Assembly: GCA_011800155.1 (NCBI GenBank)
Contig: CM022374.1
Coordinates: 496,001 to 560,000 of the forward strand
Direction of reading: 5' to 3'
Length of the DNA stretch: 64,000 nucleotides
Source: Flammulina velutipes
Taxonomy: Eukaryota > Basidiomycota > Agaricomycetes > Agaricales > Physalacriaceae
In this document: piece after piece, positions 34,278 through 44,373 of the stretch
How the letters are laid out: every line of letters begins with the position of its first letter
Numbering within the stretch: position 1 is the first letter of the stretch
Notes under the pieces: model-generated
Database searches by the model: none
The model's input: only the letters and a program-made list of their open reading frames with translations
What the model was told of the DNA's origin: nothing
Translations under genes and position numbers: made by a program

Positions 34278-34519
34278 TATGAAATCAGGTGATATTATTT
34301 TCAAGTACGGGCGCACGCACCTTGTGAGATCTTATGATATCTACTTACAACTGTGGCGCTCACCATAGTTATGACATCTTATGATATTTATTTACAATTC
34401 TCTTATGATTTCTTATGATACTTGATTATTATGATTTCTTATAATAGCTGTTTGCTATGATAAGATAGGATACTAATTTCAGTAGCTCTAAAGCAAGTCA
34501 AAGAGTGGTTTCTGAACCA
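34278..34519. repeat. Right subterminal repeat region of the KDZ element
   Basis: AT-rich, with many CTTATGATATCTAC, TTATGATTTC and TCTTATGAT motifs and one TGTGGCGCTC that is the inverted counterpart of the GCGCCACA on the left. Confidence 0.6.
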
Positions 34520-34566
34520 AATCATCATTTATCATATCATATAAAAAAAAGTGGGTTATGATATCA
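34520..34566 (-). repeat. Right terminal inverted repeat of the KDZ element
   Basis: Read inward on the minus strand it gives TGATATCATAACCCACT, an interrupted T-run and ATATGATATGATAAATGATG, matching the left terminus. Confidence 0.8.
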
Positions 34567-36140
34567 GGACACCTTCACTGGTTGTCGCACAGACTCAAAC
34601 CTAAAACGTAAGGTTGGACAATATTCACATCTTACCGAGATAACGTATCCCGGAACTTTGTCTCTGGTTTTGCAGAAGCGGAGCACGCGCCAGCATCTTC
34701 TCTGTGCACGCTTCTCGCTCTGATGGGATGATGAATCCAGTAGGTTTCCTTCTCACACCGGAGTCTTCTTCTTGACCGCTGGCTTGTGTTCAGCATACGG
34801 AAAGAAAGGACCTATGTATACATATGTGACAACTCTACCTTGGACGTGGTTCGCCCTCATCCAACAGACCTACTCCCATGCAATTCTTCCTCATCGTGTT
34901 ATGAGTGTTAGTCTCGGACGGGTCTTGACTCTTGAGGTTAGTTGTACTTATCGTGAGTCCCCCCCCCCCCAACCTGATTCTTGGCTGGGAGGAAGATAGT
35001 CGAGTGATAATGAAGACCAGTATTGGTGAGCGCATCAGTCTTGCCCCCTGGTCAGTAGGAAACTTCCCAAGAGAAAGCTCGACCTATATGTAAGCCAAAC
35101 AACAAGCAGATGCCACAGTGACTTTGACGGACCACTATCTTGAAGGATACAGGACTCACTGGCAGAGATAGAAAATAAAGGCTAGGGGACTGAAGAGAAC
35201 GCGTCAGTCCAGAAAACTATTGCTGCAACAAATCAGAACTGGCCCCCAGATCCAAAATTGTTTCCCGCCACATAGGAAGGAGTTTGCCCGAAATATGCAT
35301 ATGCATGCCCTAGCACATAGTCAAATCAGTGTCGTCGAAAGGTAGGAGCCCCAAAAACCTTTATCTCGATAGTAGGGAAAACGAAAACACTGGGGCTGGG
35401 CGTCATTTGATCTGGCTATCTCCCCTTTGGGAAATCGCAGAACGGCTGCGGTCAACGCCTCTGCTCATCCTCCCACGTCCGTCCGTCCGTCCGTCCTCAT
35501 CTTCTCTGTCTTCCTTCCACCGTGACGTTTCTTCCTTTCTATAATCACACTCTCACACGTAGATCGAATCAATTCACTCTCGCGTTCCCCTTGGTCCAGT
35601 TTTTCAATAGCTTACTCGACTTGTACAAATCACTCAATCGTCCGATCTGCACTCCGCATCTCATCATCCCTTCTCCGCACTCACGGACGACTCCTTCCCA
35701 GCGCCCACACCTTCAACTAGCACTACTCCGCATCCAACCTCGCGATCCTCGTTCCACCCCTCGTCAGACAGCCTTCCCCACTTCCTTCCCCTCCGTCCTC
35801 CGCCACATGACACTCATCTCCATCCCTGATTCCATACCCAATACAGTCCTTTCAATCATTCTTCGTCGTTTAACGTTTAACACTGCCATCCCATTCATTT
35901 CCCACTCATAAAAAGTTTCAGGAAACAGGCAGAATACGTGTCGGGGTAGAAACTGGCACCGCAGTCGTCGTCGTCGTCCAGTCCAGTCGGAAAGATAAGC
36001 AGAGGACTTTTCGAAATTGAAGAGGCAGAAGAGATTGTGGTGAATGTACAAGGAAGACCAGACAGCGGTACTGATTATTTACAAAAGGGACGTAAAAGAA
36101 AAGCCCAGTAACCAAACGTATACACGCTAGAAGCCCAAGC
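34567..36140. other. 1.6-kb stretch without a supported gene
   Basis: Contains a 10-nt C run near 34960, a GTCC microsatellite near 35477-35496 and the third CT-rich/TATA-like block (35501-35548). An open frame of 129 codons downstream of that block (35522-35911) has no recognisable domain and is rich in Pro, Ser and Thr from CT-rich DNA, so I do not call it. Confidence 0.5.
35501..35548 (+). repeat. CT-rich/TCTATAATCAC block, copy c
   Basis: Third copy: TCTTCTCTGTCTTCCTTCCA, then CGTTTCTTCCTTTCTATAAT and CAC. The other two copies lie 14 kb away on the opposite strand. Confidence 0.5.
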
Positions 36141-36143
36141 AGT

Positions 36144-38171
36144 TCACATATACAACGTCGCCGACCTATCCGTCAATGCTAGAGAATATGCTTCAGAAAG
36201 TAGGACCAGAAGTTATAGATAAGGACTTACGGATACCATTGATGATAACCTCCAGCCCCTCCTCCTTGGAACCCAGCAACGCCTTGATCGTCGCTGACTC
36301 TTCGATCATCCGGCTCACCGCACTCGGTATGTCGAGCACCTCCATCCAGCGTAGAGCAGGTACATCGATAAAAGTGTGTCTCCAATCCCACCTCCTACAC
36401 TCCGAATAGATCTCCAGTTTCCGTAACCGCGTCCGGGTCGACGCCACGAAGGGGATGATATCCGAGTTTTCGCATAATTTCAGTAAATGGCAGGGAAGAT
36501 CGACGGTGAGCGTGTGGAGACTGGGAAGTCGTACGTTTCCTAGGGACTCGAAGATCCAAATATGTTTTGGTGGAGGACGGAGGGTGAAGTGCACAACGTC
36601 TGGAAGCAGCTCTAATACAGGACCCCAGGGCTCCAGTGTCTCACACGACTTTAGACAGAGCTCAAAGTGTGAGATGCGACGCGGATGTTGAGATAGGAAC
36701 GAAAGAGCTACGTGGGGTTCAGTGTTTTCGAAGGAGACGTGCGTAAGGGCTGGGTACGTGATATGGCTGATGAGTGCAGGAGGGTTTGCGAGTACGAGCG
36801 ACGTTATTCCCGAGTGAGACAGCGGCGCGTAGTTACCACCAAGGACTCCGCCGTCGAAGCACGTTACGTTAAGTTGGCGCAGATTGACGCAGACAACAAG
36901 CAGATTGCACAAAATGTCGCTTGAGGAATGCTCAAACGACACCGAGAGTTTCGACAAGTTCGCCCAGGGAATCGAGATCGCCGTGGTCTGAAAATTACCT
37001 GACATGCCTTCTTCTTATCCTTCTGGAATAGTGATGCATAACTCGTTGAGCTGTGGGCAGTTCTTGAATCGCGAAAGCACGCTGATCAGAGAGTCCACGA
37101 TCCCGCGATGTTCCATTTGTTGTAGCGAAATCGCGGCTTTGGTCGGGTTCACCATCTTGGCCGTAAAGGCGATTTCTGCAATGAAAGGATTACTATGAGA
37201 AATTTATAAGGAAGGTAGACAACCCACGTCTCTCGTCCGAAACGGTCCCATCAGGCCAGGTCAGTATACGGACTGACGTCGGGGTATGGTCATCCCATCC
37301 CCCCTCTGGATTGAGGGACTGAATTACTTCAACCTCTGCAGTGGGGGCGCGTTTACGCTTGCGGGAAGGTTTCTTCCCACCCAGTGGGGGAGGGGTTTCG
37401 GCCTTGATGCGTTGAATCTCCCTGATTTGATAGCCTCTTCAGCAAGGGCATATGGACCAGGCGGTCGAGACTGGTGAAGGTCTCTAGTAAGACATCGATG
37501 TGAACGCTCTCCCAGCGTGTTGCTTGCTTCACGAGGGCTTGGAGATAGGTGTCGTTATCATTGTCACGGAGGTAAAGGCTGAGATGCAGTGGTGCATGCC
37601 GCGATAACCGCAACGCGTGCTCGAGGCAAGGCAATGGGGATTGAAAGCTAACATCGAAGGAAGCCCACATCGACGGTGTGCCCAGGAGGATGCACCTCCA
37701 TCGGGGACACACCGCTGAAAGAACCCACGGGATAGGCTTTCCTCGCCCGTACAAAGTATAGCTCCGGAGAATGTCTGTCGGGAAATTCGGGCAGAGGCAG
37801 TAGCGGAATATGACGAGCAAGATCTCGGGGGGTAAAGCATGCACGCGACTGATGAGGCGTTTATGCTGGGCTATGAAGAATTCTCCGTCGTCCCGTTCCT
37901 CCTTGAGCATGTCCAGTAAATCCTGGACGCGCGCAATGTCCGCATCGCAGTCCAGTAGTTCAGTCTCCAGAATCCGTGTGAAAGACCCGATTTTGGCTAG
38001 AAGAGTAGGGGTCTGTTCTGTTGGACTGTTGAAGTAGGCAGCGTAGGGGATGGTTGGTTTATACGTCTCAGTAGGCTCTTAGACTCTGGGGGCAAGCCAC
38101 AGTGATAGCAAGTTGAATCTGGAAGGCGTTGAGTAGATTTTAGTGAGTAGGAGATTTAACGGACTGTTCAT
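36144..38171 (-). pseudogene. Broken F-box family member, copy 2, with an inserted gene fragment
   Basis: Start ATG at 38171 with the usual first intron; a zinc-half STCYHCGLPPESKS follows. One base is missing in PSPYAAYF (near 38048), shifting frame. The F-box is clear (HALPPEILLVIFRYC, IPWVLSAVCPRWRCIL, 37680-37860). About 300 bp of foreign sequence (roughly 37128-37430) is inserted in the leucine-rich half. Beyond it the family sequence resumes, with an in-frame stop near 37010 (ITIPEG then stop), and the last exons are intact: IPWANLSKLSVSF onward to a donor at 36230, and a 35-nt terminal exon 36178-36144 encoding PLTDRSATLYM. The retained terminal exon shows the gene was full length before these lesions. 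Confidence 0.82.
37128..37430 (-). repeat. Inserted fragment of another gene, with its intron retained
   Basis: Between family blocks MPLLKR and ISLQQMEHRGIVDSL an alien segment appears. On the minus strand one frame reads GGKKPSRKRKRAPTAEVEVI, SLNPEGGWDDHTPTSVRILT and WPDGTVSDER, then a standard intron (donor GTGGGT at 37227, acceptor AG at 37177-37176) and IAFTAKMVNPTKAA. It therefore looks like two exon pieces and an intron of an unidentified gene, copied at the DNA level. No flanking target duplication could be assigned. Confidence 0.55.
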
Positions 38172-38862
38172 TTCGGAAAACGACGATGATGGTAAAAAGC
38201 AAGACCCGGATCACTTGTCTTCCTACCACCAACATTGATCTGGCGCCAACACGTATCAAGTTGGGGTATGACGACCAATCTACCACGAAGTCGACTGAGG
38301 GCTCTTCACTTCGTTCCTCACCTCTGAATCGATGCCGTTTGGCCAGGGCTCTAGTCAACTACAGGCGCCCTAGTCAACTACAGGCGCCCTAGTCAACTAC
38401 AGGCGCCCTAGTCGCTCTTTGAATCACCCGTCTTCCAACGACTTTTCCCGTCCTCCCGTCGCACTCCGTCTGAGTTGATTATCTCCACTACTATGTGCTC
38501 GCTCTTCCGTTGCTAAAAGTGTTTCGTTCAATCGGCCATCTTCCTCCAGCCTCCCAGTCACCGAGAATACATCCAACTTTGTCTCGCCTCTGAATTACTA
38601 GTCTCTCTGAACTAGCGTCAGGGTCTGGGATAATAGCGAGTTGACGGGGCACCCGCAAATGTCATAGTGGCAATCTGACAATCGTAGCAATGCCGCGTTA
38701 CACACCGACACACTCATGATCATCGCCACTAGACATCGTGGAATTGCTACATGAACCAGGACAGTTGGACTCGATGTATAACTGTGTCACCCGACAATGA
38801 TCTTATAAATCGACTCAATTACAGGCTATGCGATCAACTACGTGCGCCTGCCTCCCGCGAAC
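38172..38862. repeat. 3' flank of small secreted protein copy 3, with a 19-bp tandem repeat
   Basis: About 38330-38862 is the inverted counterpart of the flank at 14490-14940. Inside it CTAGTCAACTACAGGCGCC is repeated in tandem (38351-38413, about 3.3 copies), while the other flank has a single diverged copy. No gene seen. Confidence 0.65.
38351..38413 (+). repeat. 19-bp tandem repeat
   Basis: The unit CTAGTCAACTACAGGCGCC occurs three times without change plus a partial copy. A related single unit is near 14905-14930 on the opposite strand, so the array expanded after the flanks were duplicated. Confidence 0.9.
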
Positions 38863-39406
38863 TTAGGAGCCCATGATGGCTTGACCTTCTTCAATAGTTC
38901 CCTGCGCAATAATCCAATATTGTCTAACAGGTCTCCCGTCGTCATCCCCATACTTAATCAGTTTCTGTGAAGTATGTTCAGTGTGTTCCCCCGTGGCTAT
39001 AAGGAAGGAAACTCACCGGCGCCCCTTCCTTTGCCAATGCCTCCTTAACTTCGGGCATCTTTCCCTTATCTAGCCTCGTCTGTGCATATGCGACCGGCGT
39101 GTGACGTCTTTCACTTGTCCATCCGTTTTGCACCGTGTAGAACACGTATTTATCATATTGTTTTCCGTCCACAAGAGTAACGGTTCCATAGACCGCATCG
39201 TCATCAAACAGCGTAAGCTCCATTTCCGAGGGCATAGTTGATATCTCTTCGGGTATGTCGCGACTATTGATGTGTGGTCTGCAGCGCATAGTCGGACTTA
39301 GAACATATATATATGTTCAAGTACTATCAAAGACGTACATGCAATGGGCGAGCAAGGCGGGGAGCACCAAGGCAGCTATAAACTTGAGGGATGACTGGAA
39401 TCGCAT
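38863..39406 (-). CDS. Small secreted protein, unrecognised family, copy 3
   Basis: Exons 39406-39339, 39278-39017 and 38964-38863 give 143 residues, with the same intron positions as copies 1 and 2. Signal peptide MRFQSSLKFIAALVLPALLA followed by H-C. Mature domain: MPSEMELTLFDDDAVYGTVT, GKQYDKYVFYTVQNGWTSER, VAYAQTRLDKGKMPEVKEAL and DDDGRPVRQYWIIAQGTIEE. The upstream region to about 39700 matches the upstream region of copy 1, including the 5' UTR intron (GGTAAGC to TTACCAG). It lies between a broken and an intact F-box gene. Confidence 0.8.
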
Positions 39407-39409
39407 CTT

Positions 39410-40355
39410 GATATGGGAGGTGTAATAGTAGTTCGTAGCGGTGGATTATACGACCTGGTAAATCATTAGTCCTTATCCGACGCGCAATCCAGGACGCGGA
39501 GGTGCTTACCAGCGTATGTGTTAGTTCTCACCATTCTAGGTTTCTTTTGTATGAAACCCATTGCTATGCGAGGTATCCAGTCTCCACAAGGAAAACAGTT
39601 CACTATACCTACCGCACTGCAGCGTTGGCGTGTGGCGTTTGGGCAGTGGTAACCCGTCTAATGTTCCTGAGTGGAAGGCGCGTTGACAAATGATTGTAGT
39701 TTGTATTTCACGAATGGAAGGTAGATTACTTCTTTCATGACAACGTGGGGCGCGATCAATCATATATTGCCTTATTTAGATAGGCGTAAAGACACCTACA
39801 AGGTTCTTTTGCAGATACCGTTACTCCTGTTGCTCGGACCCATACTTAGTATGAGCAATGCTTTCTAAGCATCTTACCAGAGCGAATATTCTCCATCAAA
39901 ACTGGAGCTCACTTCAATGAAAAATTGTTAGAGGAATCAAACCTCCGCAGTGTATGATCACATCTTGTAGTTTACTCACAGCTTATGAATCATAATCCTC
40001 ACTAGCGGTGGTGTTGCATTCATATCTATCAAATCGATGAATTCGCGCAGAGTGCCGGCCTTGCAATGCGGAGGAGGGTAAGAGTCACTAGATTGGAGCA
40101 GGTGAAAGAAAAGAAATTGTAGTGATGTGCTGGGATGTAGGCATGTGGTATGTGTAGTGGGAAGGTAAAGGTCGGGGAGAGCTGGGTTTGAAAACAGAAT
40201 ACCTCGATGAACACCGCCACACTCGATTTGGCTCCGTTGTGTAGTAAGTGCGTTGATTTTCATTGTGTATCCGCTTACATTACTCTGTGGAACGCTTTGA
40301 TTCAAAATTTGATACAGTGCGACGTATTACGAGAGTGGTTGCCGACGACTTGCGG
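39410..40355. other. Promoter flank and degenerate copy of the downstream gene family
   Basis: The left part (to about 39750) is the duplicated promoter of small secreted protein copy 3. Around 39990-40230 the sequence is related to 62.9-63.1 kb: GCCGGCCTTGCAATGCGGA, GGAGCAGGTGAAAGAA and CACCGCCACACTCGATTTGG correspond to the start region of the gene split by the LTR element. No open frame is preserved, so this is a decayed remnant. Confidence 0.5.
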
Positions 40356-40358
40356 AGT

Positions 40359-42086
40359 TCACATATACAATAGTGCCGACCTATCAGACAACGCTGAAAG
40401 GTATAAGCACACAGATATCGGAGATAAAAACTAATTGGACTAACATATACCATTGATGTTGACCTCAAGACCTTCCTCCTTGAATCCCAGTAACGTCCTG
40501 ATCGTCGCCGAATTTTCAATCTTCCAGCTTACTATATCCTCATTGAGCTCCTGAGACGACCAATCCTTTACTCGCAAAGTGTGGATCTCGAGCGTCTCCA
40601 GCTCACGCCCCGCCCACCGATACCCCACGAGGGAAACAAAACCCCAGGATTCGCAGAATGACAGCAAATGGCACTGCATGTGCAGGACCAGCGTCCGCAG
40701 CCGAGGTAGCTGTGTCTCTATCGATGCGGAAATCATCGCCCATGGAATGTGCTGATGTTCCCGCAAATGAATAGTAAAGTGAACGACATCCGGAAGGAGG
40801 TGTAGGACCGGGTGCCAATTCGACCGTGCATCTTCTGTGTCATTCTCTAGGACGACCTGGAAATGTGTGATGTGATGGCGATGTCGGGAGAGGAATGGGA
40901 GAATTTGGTTGGGTGAAGTATTCTCTAGGGATAGATGTGTGAGGGCTGGGAAGTCGGTTTGGTGAAGGAGATACATAGGGTTCATGAGCGTGAGGGATGT
41001 GATGCCTGAGTGTAGTAGTAGTGGCTCGAGATGGATATCGTCGCTTGTTTCGTAGCAAAGGCAGTAAGCACTGAGTTCGCGCAAGTTGGGGCAAACGAGC
41101 AGCAGAGAGCGCACAATGTCACTCAAGTCGATGCCAAAGGAGACTGCGAGCTTGGACAAGTTTGACCAGGGGAAGGAAAGAGACGACATCTCGAAAATGA
41201 TGTCATTATTGAAAAGACCTTGAGCTAAAGAGACAGCTAGTTCCTCAAGTTGAGGGCAATCGATGAAGGGCGCCATGGCGGTTGAAATGTCCATGATCTC
41301 TTCGTCGTCGAGCGGCTCGTGATCATCTGGATTGATAGTGGTCTGTAACGATATGAAAAGCTTTTTTAGGATGGGGAGATTTCCAAGCTGGCCGAGGCTG
41401 GCGAAGGCGTCTCGTGATCCACCAACACGTAGTGTTTTCCAGCGCGACGTATGCCTCACGAGCGCCTGGACAGAAGAAGGGGAGTCGTTGCCGTCGCCAT
41501 CACCGAGATAAAGGACTGGATATAAGGGTGCCTGTTTCGATAATTGCAGAGCATCCTCGAGAAAATGCAGCTGCGGGCCGACAATGAACGATGTCCAGTA
41601 TGTAGGTGAATGGCTGAGAATGTTCCTCCACCGGCGACACACAGCTGAGAGGACCCATGGGACAGGCATTCCGGGACCCCATAGATTGTAGCATGGCCTC
41701 GTTGCGGGGATGTTCCAATCGAGGCAGTGAAGGAATATTTCGAGCATGATCTCGGGTGGGCAACCATGAATGTGTATGAGGAGGCGCTTATGCTGCTTCA
41801 GGAATGACTGTCTGGCCTGGCGCTCTTCAGTAAGGAGGCGCGTGACGCGAGCGATGTACGCATTGTAGTCCGTCAGCTCATTCTCCGCCTCGAGTATGAA
41901 AGATCTAAGTTCGGTTTGGGGAACAGCAAGGTTTTGGTGCACTGGAAGAAAGTAGGCGGCGTATGGAGATGGATGGTTGAATATGTCACAGGTTTTTCTT
42001 GAAGGTAAGGCGCAGTGGGGGCAAGTCGTATCTGTGATGGGGTTGGGATGTCGAAATGTATGATAGATGAGAAGCGTACCATCCAT
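40359..42086 (-). CDS. F-box protein, family member C
   Basis: Exons 42086-42080 (ATGGATG), 42031-40445 and 40393-40359 give 542 residues. MDDTTCPHCALPSRKT, HPSPYAAYFLP, a coiled segment around ENELTDYNAYIARVTRLLTE, SFLKQHKRLLIHIHGCPPEI, then the F-box (MLEIFLHCLDW, MPVPWVLSAVCRRWRNIL, SPTYWTSF). The leucine-rich half contains FIDCPQLEELAVSLAQGLFN, FPWSNLSKLAVSF and HSGITSLTLMNPMYLLHQTD. The terminal exon encodes SLSDRSALLYM. It has exactly the same exon lengths as member D on the other side of the complex I gene, so C and D are a close duplicate pair in opposite orientation. Confidence 0.9.
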
Positions 42087-42308
42087 GACAAGCGTGGCAA
42101 GGGCAGTTTAGCAAGATTGGGATCGCAAGTCGTATATTGCTATTTCAGTATGGTTCAAGGACGCGCGGGCCAGCTGCAGAGCAATTAAAAGTTTACTAGG
42201 ATGATGACGGCAGGAAGACAAGACCTGAGGCCGGCGGCACCACATTTTTACTGAGAGGTAGACACAGCAAATTCAAGGAGCGGTTATAGATTCTCTACTC
42301 TACTCTAC

Positions 42309-44121
42309 CTACAACTGAGCCGGCGCGCCAACAGGGATCCTAACCCCCAAATTATCCGGAACAGCCAACGAGTCATCCACATCCCTCGCAAGTCTCCCCC
42401 CAAATGCCACATTACCCTCCAACTGCCTAAACCTCTCAATCCGCGCCTCAACCTCTGGTCGGAAATGCCTCATCAGGCCCTGTATAGGCCACGCTGCAGC
42501 GTCTCCGAGAGCACAGATCGTACGACCTTCGACTTGTTTGCTGGAAGGTATGTCAGCAAGATGAGTGGTCAGAAAGCAGAGGAAAACGCACGTTATCTCA
42601 AGCAACATGTCGATCTCCCGAACATGTCCACGCCCTTCGACCATCCGGTTCATCATGTTCATCATCCACGTCGTACCCTCTCGGCACGGTGTGCACTGAC
42701 CGCACGATTCATGTTTGTAGAACTGAAGAATAATGAGCACCGAACTGGGAAATTGCGCACGGAAGACATACCGAAGCGAAGCGGGCAATGGCAGCAACAA
42801 TATCAGTGCTCTTGTTCATAACAATGACAGCCCCCGTTCCAAGACCCGACTGCGCATCCTTCAGGGAATCATAATCCATCCTACCGAACGGTCAGCCCAC
42901 GAGAAAAGAAGATAAGGGCTAACTCACAGAACTTCCGAGCACTTGTCTATCGGCAGGACAGGCACTGAGCAGCCTCCAGGAATGATACCGAGGAGGTTAT
43001 CCCATCCTCCAATCACACCTCCACAATGCTTCTCGATCAGCTCCTTCAACGGAATGCTCATCTCCTCCTCAACCACACAAGGGTTATTAACATGTCCACT
43101 AATGCAGAACAGCTTCGTCCCCTGGTTTCGCTCCCTCCCAAAGCCCGCAAACCATGCCCCACCGCGCCTACAAATCGTGGGCGCAACAGCCACAGTTTCC
43201 ACGTTCGCCACCGTCGTCGGGGAGCCAAACAAGCCAACGTCAGCCGGGAAAGGAGGCTTCAGACGGGGTTTGCCCTGTTTGCCCTCCAGACTCTCGATGA
43301 GCGCAGTCTCTTCACCACATATGTAGGCACCAGCTCCGCGGTGGAGGTAGACGTCAAAGGCGTAGCCAGAGCCACAGGCGTCTTTGCCGAGGAAACCAGC
43401 AGCGTACGCCTCGTTGATGGCTTGCTGGACGTGGGACGCCTCTTGGTAGAACTCTCCGCGGATGTAGATGTAAGCTGCGCTGGCGTTCATGCCGCGCCCA
43501 GCGACGAGACAGCCTTCGATGAGCTTGTGGGGGTCTCCGCGTAGAATTTCGCGGTCTTTGCAGGTGCCGGGTTCACCCTCGTCAGCGTTAACGACGAGAT
43601 AGCGTGGTCTATTAGAGCTGTTTGTTAGCTGTCCACCTAGAAAGAGAGCAACTACCCGCGTACCGAGGATCCTTCTCCCAGCCAGGTTTGTTCATAAAAC
43701 TCCATTTAAGACCAGATGGGAAACCAGCACCACCGCGCCCGCGCAGACCAGAGTCCTTGACAGTTTGAATGATCCAAGAGTCGCCTTTGAGGAGGATATC
43801 CTTCGTCTTGTGCCAGTCACCGCGGGACTACTCTCTGTCAGCGTCTTATTATTCGATTTAGGACGCTTAAACGCACCATAGCGCCTTTGATACCATGGTC
43901 ATGTTTGCAGAATGCATTCGTGAATATTCTGTCCTGGTCTCTTAGTCCACCATAGCGTCGAACAGGTGGGTCTGCGACCGTGGCGAAGCCCCGAGCATGT
44001 TTTGAAGTTTGGCGCAACTTGGCGCGAAATGGCCGGGCGACTGCGACTGGAAGACGTGTGAGACGTTGAAGGCAACGTTAATAGTGGTGAGCTCACTGCT
44101 ACTCGACGACGCTCGAAGCAT
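42309..44121 (-). CDS. NADH:ubiquinone oxidoreductase 51-kDa subunit (NDUFV1/NuoF type)
   Basis: Mitochondrial complex I flavoprotein 1, which binds FMN and a 4Fe-4S cluster and oxidises NADH. The first exon is 44121-44097 (MLRASSSS), joined to a basic presequence [20 protein letters not shown]. Then [35 protein letters not shown] (nucleotide binding), [53 protein letters not shown] and the cluster ligands [12 protein letters not shown], ending [12 protein letters not shown] at 42309. About six introns of around 50 nt. N-terminal splicing can use either of two AG acceptors six bases apart. Divergent from F-box D across 252 bp. Confidence 0.95.
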
Positions 44122-44373
44122 CGGCGACGTCGACGTTTTCAACATGGAAGGAGGTGAGTAAGTTACGGCCAATCGGATCGCGCCGGTTCACAAGTATTCG
44201 GGTTAGGGTTCATCACGAAATATGAAATTCGACAAGCTTGAGCTCGAACTGCGAAGTTCGAACATCAGAATATCACCACTCGAGCGTTTGAATCTTGACA
44301 TCATTCTTTGCAATCTCACATAGAGTCAGTGGCCCAATATTCTCTCTTCTCACCGTCGCTCGCCACACTTGCT

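Larger units (their letters stand above)
23276..34566. mobile_element. KDZ (Kyakuja-Dileera-Zisupton) DNA transposon with passenger genes
   Basis: The 11.3-kb element is bounded by inverted termini of about 47 bp sharing ATATGATATGATAAATGATG plus a T-run (23276-23324, and 34520-34566 on the other strand). TATGATATCA occurs in direct orientation at both outer edges. This may be the target duplication, or part of the terminus, because TGATATCA is itself palindromic. Subterminal regions at both ends hold many TATCATAAG-like repeats and a shared GCGCCACA. Inside are four genes: a KDZ transposase with a CxC2 zinc cluster, a 340-residue and a 701-residue protein of unknown function, and a 597-residue protein with a basic/acidic tail. 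All four frames are open once introns are removed, so the copy may be autonomous. Confidence 0.85.

Noticed and set aside
35522..35911. 129-codon plus-strand open frame after the CT-rich block
   Set aside because: Low-complexity Pro/Ser/Thr composition from CT-rich DNA, no domain, and no counterpart after the other two copies of the block.
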